A stretch of DNA of 64,000 nt, from the NCBI GenBank assembly GCA_041484195.1, contig JBGPHC010000001.1, forward strand, positions 1 through 64,000, given 5' to 3'. The notes beneath the pieces are model-generated. The model searched no databases and had not been told where the DNA came from. It saw only the letters and a program-made list of their open reading frames with translations. A program made the translations under genes and the position numbers. The stretch comes from PSRI01 sp041484195 (GTDB lineage: Bacteria; Bacteroidota; Bacteroidia; Chitinophagales; Chitinophagaceae). Below, piece by piece: positions 9,540-18,968 of this stretch. Position 1 is the first letter of the stretch; each line of letters opens with the position of its first letter.

Positions 9540-10267
9540 AGTGCCGGCTGTCGTCGCGCCAGATTTTTATCGGTTAGAAAAAGAAAGAAGAATATGAAAC
9601 TCAGGAAATAAACAGTATCCCTGCTATCCACCGCACCTTTGCTGATATTGCGGTAATGAAAATCGATCCCCAGCATTTCCACATAATAATCTGCCCCCGC
9701 CTGCAAGGCCGGTAGTCGGCTGATGGCGTCGAAAGCGCTGTAAAAAAGAAAGCATAGGAACGCGCTCAATAAGAAGGCCACAACAGGATTATTGCTGATA
9801 CTGCTGCAACAGATGCCAATGGCGGCAAATGAAGAAGCCAGCAGGATCAGCCCAATATAGGAACCGAGGATTCCGCTTCCGTCAATGCCTCCGGTTGACA
9901 AATTCCTGATGGTGAAAATATACACAACCGTAGGCAGCAACGCAATCAACACTACGATCATACTCGCGAAATATTTACCCAGGATGATCTGCTCTCTGCT
10001 CAGAGGTTTGGTGACGAGAATTTCATAGGTGCCCGATTTGAATTCGTCCGCAAAACTGCGCATAGTTATAGCCGGGATAAGTAATAACAGTATCCAGGGC
10101 GCCAGATCGAAAAATTTGTCAAGGGTGGCATATCCAAAATCAAAGATGCTGGTATCAGGAAATACAAATAGAAAGAGTCCGTTGAGCAAGAGAAATATTA
10201 CTATTGCCATACAACCTGTGAGACTACTGAAAAACTGCCCGAGTTCCTTTTTACAAATTGACCACAT
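9536..10267 (-). CDS. gldF: Gliding motility ABC transporter permease GldF
   Basis: A 243-residue permease with six predicted membrane segments, matching the ABC-2 type permeases of gliding operons. It begins MWSICKKELGQFFSSLTG, contains the loop FADEFKSGTYEILVTKPLS found in this family, and ends with a hydrophobic helix and a short basic tail. It is the first gene of the gldFG operon, with gldG overlapping its stop codon. The T9SS cargo proteins at both ends of this region agree with a gliding or T9SS-bearing cell. Confidence 0.92.
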   Translation of the reverse strand: MWSICKKELGQFFSSLTGCMAIVIFLLLNGLFLFVFPDTSIFDFGYATLDKFFDLAPWILLLLIPAITMRSFADEFKSGTYEILVTKPLSREQIILGKYFASMIVVLIALLPTVVYIFTIRNLSTGGIDGSGILGSYIGLILLASSFAAIGICCSSISNNPVVAFLLSAFLCFLFYSAFDAISRLPALQAGADYYVEMLGIDFHYRNISKGAVDSRDTVYFLSFIFFFLFLTDKNLARRQPAL

Positions 10268-10401
10268 GGGTTAAACACGTTCTTAATTATAGAAAATCCA
10301 CCAAAAACAGGATTGCAAGATATGAGGCCTAAAAATATTGATTAACTTTCAATTGCCATGTAATAATAGTTTTATTCCTGTGCGAAAGAAAATCGAGGAA
10401 A

Positions 10402-12516
10402 ATGAAGCGGATAAAAAAACTACTATGGGTTGCCGGCATTCTCGTGCCGGGTTTGGCTCTCAGTCAGCAAACATATATATGGAATGTGCCGGCCGGCGCC
10501 TGGAATGATCCTGGCAGTTGGGAGCCTGCAAGAAATAGTATCGCTGCGAATGATATCCTTGAATTTAATTTCAGCGCATCGGTAACCGACATGCCGGCTT
10601 CGGAAACCGTGGGGAGGATCTGGCTGCATAATAATGCAAGCATCATCCTGAATGCCGCCGCCTCTTCAAATATTCTCATTGGTAATCCTTCAGTGGCCGC
10701 TCCACATCTGCTGGTAGAGCAGGGGTCTGAATTGGATCTCGAAGGAAATAATCCCATTGTATTGGACATTATGGGCGGTTCTTCCGGCATAGTTGATGGA
10801 AGGATCAAAGTCGCGGGTTCGGCCCATAGGCTTTTGACCAATGATCCGGCTTCCCTGTTCTTCAGAAACGGATCGGTATTTGCCAGCAATTCGGGATTCA
10901 CGGGCAATGCATTTGGCAGCACGCGACTCAATTCTGTAATATTTCAATCGGGCTCAACCTATCATAATAAGGCAGGTGGCAATCCTTTTGGCGCGGCACA
11001 GCCCGCTACTGTCATCAATTTTCAGTCGGGCAGCCTTTATATCCACCAGGTGAGTACAGCCATGTCCCTCGCGGGGAGGGTTTACGGGAATTTGGAAATC
11101 GCCGCGAATACTTCTTATAATATTACATTGAACAATGACTGGACTATTCTAAATGATCTTCGCTTAAATGGATTCAATTTTTCATTCAGCCCAATTCCCA
11201 GCAATGGACTCGTAAAAATTCAGGGCGATATTATCTGCAACGGAGCCGCATCGCTTACTCTCGGAACCATGACGACTACCAACCGGGTAGAACTCGCGGG
11301 TGCGGTGCAGCATATCGGCTCCGGAGGAGGAAGCGGATCCATTACCATACAAAACCTATGGGCAAATAATGAACAGTCTATTTTGGACAGGCCCTTATTG
11401 GTCAATGGAGTATTGGAATTGCGCAAGGGAAGGATCAACAGTTCCAATTCCAGTATCATTACACTTTCATCAACGGCATCCCTGCTGAGTTGTGACCACG
11501 ATTATAACAATCTTCCATACCTGAACTGTGGATGTGACCAGAGTTATATTGAGGGGCCCGTCAAATGGACCGGAATCAGTCCGGCTTCAATCATTGGAAT
11601 CCCGGTTGGCAAAAATGGCAAACTGAGGCCGGTCTTTCTCCATAACGCATCAGGTGATTTTACAATTGAATATTTTCGGGAAGATCCAGGTCTAATCAGC
11701 GCCAGTTTGGCCACGGGCATTGATCATATAAGTGGTATTGAATACTGGAATATCAGCGCTTCGGGCTCCGCGGAAATCGAGCTTAGTTTCTATGACCCGA
11801 ATAGCGGGGGAGTCAGCGACATTTCGGCTTTGAGGCTGGCCAGGTTTGATGGATCTTATTGGACTGACGAAGGCGTCAGCGTCAGTTCCGGAACCGCAGG
11901 ATCCAATGGCTCTGTTACCAGCAATACTCTAACTGAATTTGGATTTTTTTCACTGGCCAGCGCGAGTGCCTATCCTGCCAACCCACTTCCCCTTGTTTTG
12001 ATTGACTGGAAGGCAATTGTAAAACAGCAAGCCATTTTACTTAAATGGAAGACGGCGGGAATTGAGAACATCTATCAGTTTGCCCTGGAAAAAAGTCATG
12101 ATGGCCGTTATTTTAAGCCTTTTCAAATCCTGAGAACCGGAAACAGTGGCCATGCTACTGATTATGAGTGGAGTGATGGAAATCCTTTCGATGGGTCGAA
12201 TTATTACAGGCTTCAGGTTCTGGATGCCGACAGGCAAGTTTATTATTCGAAAACCATTCAGGTCAATTTTAAATATACTTCCGGCATAATGGTATTCCCT
12301 AACCCAACCAGGGATAAATTATGTATAAAATTCCCAGCCCAAAGCAGCATTTATGGAATGCGGATTGTCAATAGTAGCGGCTCAGTCATAAGAACAGTTC
12401 CAACCGGGTCAGTTAGCACAATTGACCTTGACCTACGAGACTTACCTACCGGGATTTATTTCATTGAAGCCTGGAATTCATGGCACCACATTATTGAGAG
12501 ATTCATAAAGTTTTGA
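10402..12516 (+). CDS. Secreted beta-rich protein with T9SS sorting domain
   Basis: A 704-residue surface protein with a signal peptide (MKRIKKLLWVAGILVPGLAL, cleavage near SQQ). The body has parallel-beta-helix/G8-like features, with repeated short hydrophobic and Asn/Gly-rich segments and an opening typical of this group (WNVPAGAWNDPGSWEPA). The C-terminal ~90 residues are a T9SS type A sorting domain (VFPNPTRDKLCIKF, then LPTGIYFIEAW and a short basic end). Substrate or ligand is unknown. It is a single-gene unit, with divergent gldF upstream and a perfect terminator at 12545. Confidence 0.85.
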   Translation: MKRIKKLLWVAGILVPGLALSQQTYIWNVPAGAWNDPGSWEPARNSIAANDILEFNFSASVTDMPASETVGRIWLHNNASIILNAAASSNILIGNPSVAAPHLLVEQGSELDLEGNNPIVLDIMGGSSGIVDGRIKVAGSAHRLLTNDPASLFFRNGSVFASNSGFTGNAFGSTRLNSVIFQSGSTYHNKAGGNPFGAAQPATVINFQSGSLYIHQVSTAMSLAGRVYGNLEIAANTSYNITLNNDWTILNDLRLNGFNFSFSPIPSNGLVKIQGDIICNGAASLTLGTMTTTNRVELAGAVQHIGSGGGSGSITIQNLWANNEQSILDRPLLVNGVLELRKGRINSSNSSIITLSSTASLLSCDHDYNNLPYLNCGCDQSYIEGPVKWTGISPASIIGIPVGKNGKLRPVFLHNASGDFTIEYFREDPGLISASLATGIDHISGIEYWNISASGSAEIELSFYDPNSGGVSDISALRLARFDGSYWTDEGVSVSSGTAGSNGSVTSNTLTEFGFFSLASASAYPANPLPLVLIDWKAIVKQQAILLKWKTAGIENIYQFALEKSHDGRYFKPFQILRTGNSGHATDYEWSDGNPFDGSNYYRLQVLDADRQVYYSKTIQVNFKYTSGIMVFPNPTRDKLCIKFPAQSSIYGMRIVNSSGSVIRTVPTGSVSTIDLDLRDLPTGIYFIEAWNSWHHIIERFIKF

Positions 12517-12544
12517 TTATAGCCCCAAAACCAACTGCAAATCT

Positions 12545-12568
12545 GCCCCGCCAATGGCGGGGCTTTTT
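12545..12568 (+). terminator. Rho-independent terminator
   Basis: Perfect 8-bp stem GCCCCGCC/GGCGGGGC with loop AAT followed by TTTTT, 29 bases after the stop of the T9SS protein gene ending at 12516. Confidence 0.9.
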
Positions 12569-12614
12569 ATGGAATAATCATGCCCCGGCATCCTATTGAA
12601 TTAAAAAATAGACT

Positions 12615-12995
12615 ATGAACAGGGTGAACAGATTATTCCCAATGGTATTATTGTTTTTTGCCGGTCAGGTAAATGCCCAAATTGAACCTGCGGCTCCCCC
12701 TCCACCTCCAAAGGTTGTCCCGAAAATCGAAAAGGAAAGACCGGCTGTTCCACCTCCGCCTCCCGTGCTGAAAGCGAAGCCAACTACGCCTCCGCCTCCG
12801 CCGCCACCACCGGCGAAACTGGTTCCACCGCTCAAGGCAGCTCCCACTGCTCAAAATACGGTAAAGCTCGTTCCGCCTCCGCCGCCTCCAAGAATGGTTG
12901 CTCAAAAACCTGCGCCTATCGCACCACGGGTACACAAGCCCGCTCCGCCGCCACCTCCTCCTCCATTGCCCAAAGTAAAAGAGAGGTCTGAATAG
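12615..12995 (+). CDS. Small secreted proline-rich protein
   Basis: A 126-residue protein with a signal peptide (MNRVNRLFPMVLLFFAGQVN, cleavage near AQI) followed by a low-complexity region made almost only of Pro runs of 5-8 residues separated by Lys/Val/Ala/Thr spacers such as KVVPKIEKERPAV and KLVPPLKAAPTA. No folded domain is visible. The mature chain is strongly basic, which suggests a flexible periplasmic or surface spacer, but function is unknown. The DNA repeats (CCTCCGCC-type) could expand or contract by slippage. The signal peptide and consistent third-codon pattern argue that it is real, despite long open shadows on the opposite strand. Confidence 0.65.
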   Translation: MNRVNRLFPMVLLFFAGQVNAQIEPAAPPPPPKVVPKIEKERPAVPPPPPVLKAKPTTPPPPPPPPAKLVPPLKAAPTAQNTVKLVPPPPPPRMVAQKPAPIAPRVHKPAPPPPPPPLPKVKERSE

Positions 12996-13380
12996 GCATT
13001 CTGTAATTAATTTCTTGCTGTAACCATTCAGGGATGTCTTTATAAGTCGGCTTTAGCCTACATTAAGCCCCTGACCTTCATTATCACCAGGGGGGGGTTG
13101 TCAGTCTCTGTATGAAGGCGGCAAAATGCCTTAGAATGGCCTATATCAGGATCGTGAAATTATCATAGATCAATTCAATTGACGAACTGAATTGAGGGTG
13201 GCAGTATTTTCCAACTGGAGAATGATCATGAGGAAATGAGAGAGCCGGATTATTTCATTTTCGTTTCTAAAAAATTCATTGGCCTAAGGCTGAACAAATT
13301 TCGAGGTGGAACGAGTGCTCAGATATTACATATACTCTCTTGCCAGCGGGCATGGGCGGCGCATCTCCTTTTCATAGAAT
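12996..13380. other. Intergenic region with a degenerate hairpin repeat
   Basis: No convincing gene. Around 13045-13110 there is a GGCTTTAGCC mini-hairpin followed by CCCCTG ... AGGGG complementarity, which looks like a decayed interspersed intergenic repeat. The open frame from 13236 runs antisense into iscA and has no protein-like features. Confidence 0.35.
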
Positions 13381-13413
13381 CCAAAAAAAGCCTCTTTCTG
13401 AGTGAAAGAGGCT
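13381..13413 (-). terminator. Rho-independent terminator of iscA
   Basis: Perfect 10-bp stem AGCCTCTTTC/GAAAGAGGCT with a 5-base loop. Read on the minus strand it is followed by TTTTTTTGG. It lies 20 bases beyond the iscA stop. Confidence 0.92.
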
Positions 13414-13433
13414 ACAAGAAAATCTTTTGCCTG

Positions 13434-13766
13434 CTACACCGCGAAACTTTCTCCGCAACCACAGGTACGGGAAGCGTTGGGATTGCTGAAATAAAATCCC
13501 TTCCCATTGAGTCCGTCGCTGAAATCGAGCGTGGTATTGCAGAGATAAAGAAAACTCTTCAGATCAGTAACCACTTTCATGCCATTGTCCTCAAAAACCT
13601 GGTCCATGGGTTTTGATTCGTTGTCGAAATCAAGTTTGTAGCTCAATCCCGAACATCCACCACCCACTACGGATACACGAAGAAAATAATCATTCGTGTT
13701 TTCGATATGGGCTTCCTTCATGAGGTGTTTAACCTTTTCACGGGCTTTGTCACTTATGAATATCAT
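13434..13766 (-). CDS. iscA: Iron-sulfur cluster assembly accessory protein (HesB/IscA/SufA family)
   Basis: An A-type Fe-S carrier of 110 residues, the usual size. The three cluster-binding cysteines are present: Cys38 in GGGCSGLSYKL and Cys102 and Cys104 in the C-terminal CGCGESF. Such proteins receive a cluster from a scaffold and pass it to client enzymes. It lies 150 bases downstream of the cysteine desulfurase gene on the same strand and ends at a strong terminator. No iscU, hscA/B or fdx is nearby, so the Fe-S genes are only partly clustered here. Confidence 0.92.
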   Translation of the reverse strand: MIFISDKAREKVKHLMKEAHIENTNDYFLRVSVVGGGCSGLSYKLDFDNESKPMDQVFEDNGMKVVTDLKSFLYLCNTTLDFSDGLNGKGFYFSNPNASRTCGCGESFAV

Positions 13767-13915
13767 TTTTTATTTTTTTTGATTACCGCCTGCATTTGAA
13801 GGCCAAGGCTCCATCCTGCAGACAAATTAAATATTAAATACGTAATTTTTACTCTCATGGCGGCTTCCCGGGCCCGGGACTAACCTCCCGGACCATTTTA
13901 GAATCAACACTGCTA

Positions 13916-15133
13916 TCAATGATGTTTCCATTCCACAAGATCCGGATCCATTCCTTCTTTATACATTTCCCAAAGCGGGCTCAATTCCCGGAGTCTTTTC
14001 ACTGTATCTGAAACCTGCTCAGCAACATAGACTATTTCTTCTTCCGTGTTGAAGCGCCCAAGACTGAATCGTATCGAACTGCGTGCAAGCCCATCTCCAA
14101 CTCCCAGGGCCTTGAGCACATGGGATGGTTCCATACTGGCAGATGTGCAAGCCGAACCAGTTGACAGGGCCATATTCTTGTTGAGTCCGATCATCAATGC
14201 TTCCGAGTCAATGTACTTGAAAGATATATTGGAAACATGTGGCAAACGACATGCCGGAGATCCGTTGAGATAAGTCTCTTCAACCTGTAATATGGCGCTT
14301 TCGAGCCGGTCCCTCAAACCACCCTGGCGATTGGATTCTGCATCCATCTCAAACCCGCACAATTCGCAGGCCTTACCTAATCCAACAATGCCCGGAACAT
14401 TCAAAGTGCCGCTTCGCATCCCTCTCTCATGTCCCCCACCATCCATTTGAGCTATCAATTTCACCCTAGGATTCTTTCTTCTAACATACAATGCGCCTGT
14501 ACCCTTGGGTCCATAAATCTTGTGTGCAGAGAAGGCCATGAGGTCAATTCCGTCCTGGTTCACGTTCACGGGTACCTTCCCAACCGCCTGAGTAGCATCG
14601 GTAAAAAAAAGCACTTCATGTCTTCTTGTGATCGCGCTAATTTCCGGAATAGGCTGGATGGTGCCAATTTCATTATTAGCATACATAATTGCTACCAGTA
14701 TGGTATTGGATTTGATGGCTGATTCAAGTTCACGGAGGTCAATCAGCCCCTCCTTATTTACTCCCAGATAAGTTATTTCGGCACCCAGATTTTCCAGATG
14801 CTTGCAAGTATCCAGGACTGCTTTGTGCTCAGTAGTGCAGGTAATGATATGGTTTCCCTTCCCAAGATAGGATTCATAAATGCCTTTCAAGGCGAGGTTA
14901 TCGCTTTCGGTTGCGCCGGCAGTGAAGATGATCTCTTTGGGTTCGGCGCCGACTAATCCTGCCACCTGCTCCCTTGCCAGGTCAACAGCTTCTTCAGCTA
15001 TCCAGCCAAAACTATGGTTGTGACTGGCAGCATTCCCAAAATTTTGGTTGAAATATGGCAGCATTGCTTCCAGTACCCGCGGATCCACCGGGGTGGTAGC
15101 ATTGTTGTCGAGGTAAATAGGTAATTTCAGCAT
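13916..15133 (-). CDS. iscS: Cysteine desulfurase (IscS/NifS family)
   Basis: A PLP enzyme of 405 residues that takes sulfur from cysteine for Fe-S clusters and thiolated tRNA. It has the aminotransferase class V fold, with the PLP Lys205 in FSAHKIYGPKG and the persulfide-forming Cys329 in STGSACTSASMEPSHVL. This long-loop form is the group I (IscS/NifS) arrangement rather than SufS. The start MLKLPIYLDNNATTPVDPRV is the standard family start. It is upstream of iscA on the same strand and divergent from the epimerase gene. Confidence 0.93.
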   Translation of the reverse strand: MLKLPIYLDNNATTPVDPRVLEAMLPYFNQNFGNAASHNHSFGWIAEEAVDLAREQVAGLVGAEPKEIIFTAGATESDNLALKGIYESYLGKGNHIITCTTEHKAVLDTCKHLENLGAEITYLGVNKEGLIDLRELESAIKSNTILVAIMYANNEIGTIQPIPEISAITRRHEVLFFTDATQAVGKVPVNVNQDGIDLMAFSAHKIYGPKGTGALYVRRKNPRVKLIAQMDGGGHERGMRSGTLNVPGIVGLGKACELCGFEMDAESNRQGGLRDRLESAILQVEETYLNGSPACRLPHVSNISFKYIDSEALMIGLNKNMALSTGSACTSASMEPSHVLKALGVGDGLARSSIRFSLGRFNTEEEIVYVAEQVSDTVKRLRELSPLWEMYKEGMDPDLVEWKHH

Positions 15134-15286
15134 ATTTCAATTCTGAGCCCTCATCCAGGCCAGGCAAAGCCAGCGGCAAAATTAACCCAATTAGGAATAT
15201 TGATTATATATTTAACGGTCTCTTGCAGGCCTCGGCTCTGGCATTCAGGAAAACAACAGACAGCTAATCAGTCAGAATTTATTTAT

Positions 15287-15700
15287 ATGGTTAAGATAGA
15301 ACACATTGGAATAGCCGTTGAAAATCTTTCCCGTTCCATTCCCTTATTTGAGAAGCTCTTGAACAGCGCTTGTTACAAGACTGAGGAACTTGTTTCTGAA
15401 AACGTGAATACGGCATTCTTCAGGAAGGGCGAAACCAAGATAGAACTACTGGAAAGCCTGACAGAAGATGGTGCGATTGCGAAATTCATTAAAAAAAAGG
15501 GTGAGGGAATTCATCATATCGCCTTTGAAGTGGAAGACATAGAAGCCGAAATGGAGCGCCTGGCAGGTGAAGGATTTGTTTTATTGAATAAGAGCCCCAA
15601 GCCAGGAGCAGACAATAAATTAATATGTTTTCTGCATCCCAAAAGCACAAACGGAGTGTTGATTGAATTGTGTATGGAAAAAAACAGTGAGGCAACATAA
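15287..15700 (+). CDS. mce: Methylmalonyl-CoA epimerase
   Basis: A 137-residue member of the vicinal-oxygen-chelate superfamily that interconverts (R)- and (S)-methylmalonyl-CoA in propionate and odd-chain metabolism. The start at 15287 (MVKIEHIGIAVENLSRSIPL) fits the family; the upstream in-frame extension to 15200 is not protein-like. Metal ligands are visible as His in IEHIGIAVE, His in HHIAFEVEDIE and the C-terminal Glu in LIELCME. Methylmalonyl-CoA mutase, the B12 partner enzyme, is not in the window, but the B12-dependent reductase at 20124 shows that the cell uses cobalamin. Confidence 0.9.
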   Translation: MVKIEHIGIAVENLSRSIPLFEKLLNSACYKTEELVSENVNTAFFRKGETKIELLESLTEDGAIAKFIKKKGEGIHHIAFEVEDIEAEMERLAGEGFVLLNKSPKPGADNKLICFLHPKSTNGVLIELCMEKNSEAT

Positions 15701-15734
15701 TTGCGTTTAGAGAATGGGCCTGATACTTATTGAC

Positions 15735-16466
15735 TCATTCCTCAGCTTTGCTCAGGCCCAATTTGTCAACTGCTATCTGGGCTGCGATCTGGCTGGCGTC
15801 TTTTTTATTAAATGCTTTACCTTCCGCAATTAATTCCCCATCCACCACCGCGCCTACGGTAAAAAGTCTCCGGCCATTTTCAAATCTTTCTTCCAGCGTT
15901 TCAAATTCCAGGTTCTTGCCATTCTTGTTGGCCCAGCCATAGAGTTTGTTCTTGTGATTGATCTCAAGATTTTCAAGGTCATCAATAAACATATGCGGAA
16001 TGATGACACGCTTCAGTACCCATTGTTTAGTCCAGCCAAAACCTTTATCCAGGTAAATTGCTCCAATTACTGCCTCCAGGGTATTGCCGAATATCTGGCT
16101 TGCCTTGAGGGAGCCGTCGCTCTTATTGTAAAAAGTGATTTTTTTCATCCCCATTTTTACCGCGATATCATTCAGGGTCTGGCGATTCACCATTTTGCTC
16201 CGCATTTCTGTGAGAAAGCCTTCGCCTTTATAAGGATAGCGTTTGAAGAGGTAATCAGCCACGATGCCGCTCAGGATGGCGTCACCCAGATATTCCAGGC
16301 GTTCATTATTTTCATCGGCGCTTTCTTTAACGGAGCGATGACTGAGTGCTGTCTTATACAGAGAATGGTTGCCAGGTGCAAAACCAAGTACATTGCACAA
16401 CTGCTTGTAGAAAGATCGATCGGTTTTGTCAATCCCAAGATATTGAATGAAATACCGCACTAACAA
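15735..16466 (-). CDS. rnc: Ribonuclease III
   Basis: RNase III of 243 residues, cutting double-stranded RNA in rRNA maturation and mRNA turnover. The catalytic signature ERLEYLGDAILSGIVADYLF lies near residue 75, with the second acidic motif in LEAVIGAIYLDKGF. A double-stranded RNA-binding domain fills the last ~75 residues and ends DASQIAAQIAVDKLGLSKAEE. It is the third gene of an acpP-fabF-rnc operon, a common bacterial order. Confidence 0.93.
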   Translation of the reverse strand: MLVRYFIQYLGIDKTDRSFYKQLCNVLGFAPGNHSLYKTALSHRSVKESADENNERLEYLGDAILSGIVADYLFKRYPYKGEGFLTEMRSKMVNRQTLNDIAVKMGMKKITFYNKSDGSLKASQIFGNTLEAVIGAIYLDKGFGWTKQWVLKRVIIPHMFIDDLENLEINHKNKLYGWANKNGKNLEFETLEERFENGRRLFTVGAVVDGELIAEGKAFNKKDASQIAAQIAVDKLGLSKAEE

Positions 16467-16551
16467 TAGACCATAAGGTTTATGGAGTAAAATGTAAATT
16501 TAGCTGAACTCCCAGAGAGTGTCACCAAGTATATTGATAATAACGAAAATA

Positions 16552-17805
16552 TCAGGCAGAATATTTTTTTACGATAACCGAGGCATTATGGCCGCCAAAT
16601 CCGAATGTATTGCTCAATGCAGCCCGAACTATGCGTTTTTGCGCCTTATCGAACGTGAAATTCAATTTAGGGTCCAATTCGGGATCATCTGTGAAATGGT
16701 TAATGGTTGGGGGTACAATATCGTTACTGACTGCCAGCACGCAGGCAATTGCTTCTATTACTACGGCGGCGCCCAGCAGATGTCCGGTCATTGATTTGGT
16801 GGAGCTGATATTTAGTTTGTATGCATGTTCTCCGAATACCGACTGAATCGCCTTCACTTCGGCGATATCGCCCAGCGGGGTAGAAGTGCCGTGCACATTA
16901 ATATAGTCGATATCTCCTGGTTTCATTTCGGCGTCTTCAAGGGTTGCCATCATTACGCGTTTGGCCCCTAGTCCTTCAGGATGTGGCGCCGTAATATGGT
17001 AAGCATCGGCAGTGGCACCGGCTCCCGCAATTTCACATATGATTTTGGCCCCGCGGGCCTTGGCATGCTCTAATTCTTCCAGCACCAGCATGCCGGCTCC
17101 TTCTCCCATCACGAATCCATCTCTGTCTTTGTCAAAAGGCCTCGATGCGGTTTTGGGATCGTCATTCCTTTCGCTCAGGGCCCTCATGGCATTGAAGCCC
17201 CCAACACCCGCTTCGCTGATCACACTTTCACTGCCACCAGCCAGAATGATATCAGCCTTACCCAAACGAATAAGGTTAAAACTTTCCATAATGGCATGTG
17301 TGGAGGAAGCGCAAGCAGAGACCACGGCAAAATTTGGACCCCGGAACCCATATCGCATTGAAATCTGGCCGGCCGCAATATCCAGTATCATTTTGGGGAT
17401 AAAGAAAGGATTGAATCGTGGTGTGCCATCACCTTTGGCAAAATCCATGACCTCATTTTGAAAGGTGGTCAGACCTCCAATGCCACTGGAAAAAATCACT
17501 CCAACACGATCCGGATCCACATTTTCTTTGCTGATACCCGTATCCTGAACAGCCTGGTCGCTGCATACCAGGGCAATCTGCGTGAATCGGTCTAATTTTC
17601 GGGATTCTTTTTTGTCGAGGAATTGAGTGGGGTCAAAGTTCTTGACTTCGCAGGCAAACCTGGTTTTGAATTTGGAGGTGTCGAATAGCGTAATCATATC
17701 AGCTCCCGATACGCCATTAACCAATCCCTGCCAATACGCTGGCACAGAATTACCCAATGGTGTCAGCGCACCTATTCCGGTTACAACAACTCTTTTTAGA
17801 TTCAT
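16552..17805 (-). CDS. fabF: 3-oxoacyl-[ACP] synthase II
   Basis: KAS II condenses malonyl-ACP with acyl-ACP in fatty acid elongation. The protein has about 417 residues from the ATG at 17805 (MNLKRVVVTGIGALTPLGNS); an ATG two codons upstream is also possible. The catalytic triad motifs are present: the nucleophilic Cys in VVSACASSTHAI, His in VHGTSTPLGD and Lys/His in STKSMTGHLLGAA. It follows acpP by about 35 bases and precedes rnc. Confidence 0.94.
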   Translation of the reverse strand: MNLKRVVVTGIGALTPLGNSVPAYWQGLVNGVSGADMITLFDTSKFKTRFACEVKNFDPTQFLDKKESRKLDRFTQIALVCSDQAVQDTGISKENVDPDRVGVIFSSGIGGLTTFQNEVMDFAKGDGTPRFNPFFIPKMILDIAAGQISMRYGFRGPNFAVVSACASSTHAIMESFNLIRLGKADIILAGGSESVISEAGVGGFNAMRALSERNDDPKTASRPFDKDRDGFVMGEGAGMLVLEELEHAKARGAKIICEIAGAGATADAYHITAPHPEGLGAKRVMMATLEDAEMKPGDIDYINVHGTSTPLGDIAEVKAIQSVFGEHAYKLNISSTKSMTGHLLGAAVVIEAIACVLAVSNDIVPPTINHFTDDPELDPKLNFTFDKAQKRIVRAALSNTFGFGGHNASVIVKKYSA

Positions 17806-17840
17806 AAACAACTTTACCTGCGATGCAAGAAATGGAAGAG

Positions 17841-18077
17841 TTACTTGGCATGCTCTTCCAGGTAAGCAACAGCCTGACCTACGGTAGTAATAGTTTCAGC
17901 CTGCTCATCCGGGATCGAGATATTGAATTCCTTTTCGAATTCCATGATGAGTTCTACGGTGTCTAATGAGTCGGCACCCAGATCATTGGTGAAAGACGCT
18001 TCGGGGGTTACTTCAGCTTCATCAACTCCCAGTTTATCAACAATAATCTTCTTAACTCTTGTTGCAATGTCAGACAT
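17841..18077 (-). CDS. acpP: Acyl carrier protein
   Basis: A 78-residue acidic carrier protein. Ser37 in [16 protein letters not shown] is the site for 4'-phosphopantetheine. Length and helix pattern match type II fatty acid synthase ACP. It is the first gene of the acpP-fabF-rnc operon, and a Bacteroidota-type promoter lies just upstream. Confidence 0.95.
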   Translation of the reverse strand: MSDIATRVKKIIVDKLGVDEAEVTPEASFTNDLGADSLDTVELIMEFEKEFNISIPDEQAETITTVGQAVAYLEEHAK

Positions 18078-18105
18078 GGTTGTAAAATTTGGTTAATACT
18101 GGGTG

Positions 18106-18135
18106 CAAAAATATAGTTTTTGGAATAAAAACAAT
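18106..18135 (-). promoter_or_regulatory. Bacteroidota-type promoter of the acpP operon
   Basis: On the minus strand there is a perfect -7 box TATTTTTG (TAnnTTTG) at 18113-18106 and an upstream ATTG (-33-like) at 18135-18132, separated by 18 bases. The box lies about 28 bases before the acpP start. Confidence 0.5.
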
Positions 18136-18466
18136 ACCAAATCGCATTTGAGTTGAAAACACCCGTAAATATAAAAACCGGGATTTATTTTGAACTGTTG
18201 TCAGCCTTTGTTATTATCCGGCCAAAGTTGTACGGCATGGGGTTTTGGGCTTATTCCAACACCTTGCCTTGGGGGGCCTGGTGCATGAATCCATCAATCT
18301 GCTCACAATGAGCAATACCCTCCGTAGATTGATCGGCTGTATCTCTTTATTTGATCCGGTTCATTTATTGTATTTTCAGGTCATTCGTTTTGCCACCGGA
18401 CCGACCGGGGCCCTTATTCGGCATTTTTTGTATTTTTAGTATTCTCACTATTCCTAAACTAACGGC
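18136..18466. other. Intergenic region between divergent genes
   Basis: No gene recognised. An open frame from 18245 (64 codons) has no recognisable protein features. The right end must hold the promoter of the acetyltransferase gene at 18467. Confidence 0.4.
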
Positions 18467-18898
18467 ATGGCGCTCAAAATCATCGATCACGGAACCAAAG
18501 AGTACCTGCAAATGGTCAATTTGAGGAATGATATCCTCAGGAGACCTTTAGGACTGCATTTTGAAGAAGAAGAATTGGAAGAGGAAAAGGAAGATGTTCT
18601 TATTGGCGCTTTTGATGACGAGAAACTCATTGGTTGTTGTTTGATCACCCGGATGGATTCAACTACCTGCCGCTTGCGCCAGATGGCGGTTCCGAGTACG
18701 CTCCAACATAAAGGGATAGGCGCCTCCCTGGTGAGTTTTGCAGAAAATGTGGCCCGCGACATTGGCTACAGGATGATGATGATGCATGCCCGCAAGACCG
18801 CCGTTGGCTTTTATGAAAAATTCGGCTACTATATCTCCGGTGATGAATTCATGGAAGTGACCATTCCCCACTATGTAATGCTGAAAAAGCTTCGCTGA
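18467..18898 (+). CDS. GNAT family N-acetyltransferase
   Basis: A 143-residue single-domain acetyltransferase. The acetyl-CoA loop is visible as RQMAVPSTLQHKGIGASLVS, and the C-terminal beta/alpha part contains ARKTAVGFYEKFGYYISGDEF. The acceptor cannot be read from sequence. It starts MALKIIDHGTKEYLQMVNLR. The next gene on the same strand is 70 bases away and unrelated. Confidence 0.85.
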   Translation: MALKIIDHGTKEYLQMVNLRNDILRRPLGLHFEEEELEEEKEDVLIGAFDDEKLIGCCLITRMDSTTCRLRQMAVPSTLQHKGIGASLVSFAENVARDIGYRMMMMHARKTAVGFYEKFGYYISGDEFMEVTIPHYVMLKKLR

Positions 18899-18968
18899 TA
18901 CATTGTTCCGGATCCATTTTCTACCTGCCAGCTCAACTTCGCCTCAATAGATTTTTTATCTTCACTTC

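Noticed and set aside
12648..12935. Gly- and Arg-rich frames antisense to the proline-rich protein
   Set aside because: Reverse complement of Pro codon repeats gives Gly/Arg runs automatically; no start or signal peptide.
13236..13616. 126-codon plus-strand frame running over the iscA terminator and gene
   Set aside because: It crosses a perfect minus-strand terminator and overlaps iscA antisense; the translation is not protein-like.
18245..18439. 64-codon frame between acpP and the acetyltransferase gene
   Set aside because: No signal peptide, domain or start context; probably a chance open frame in promoter DNA.
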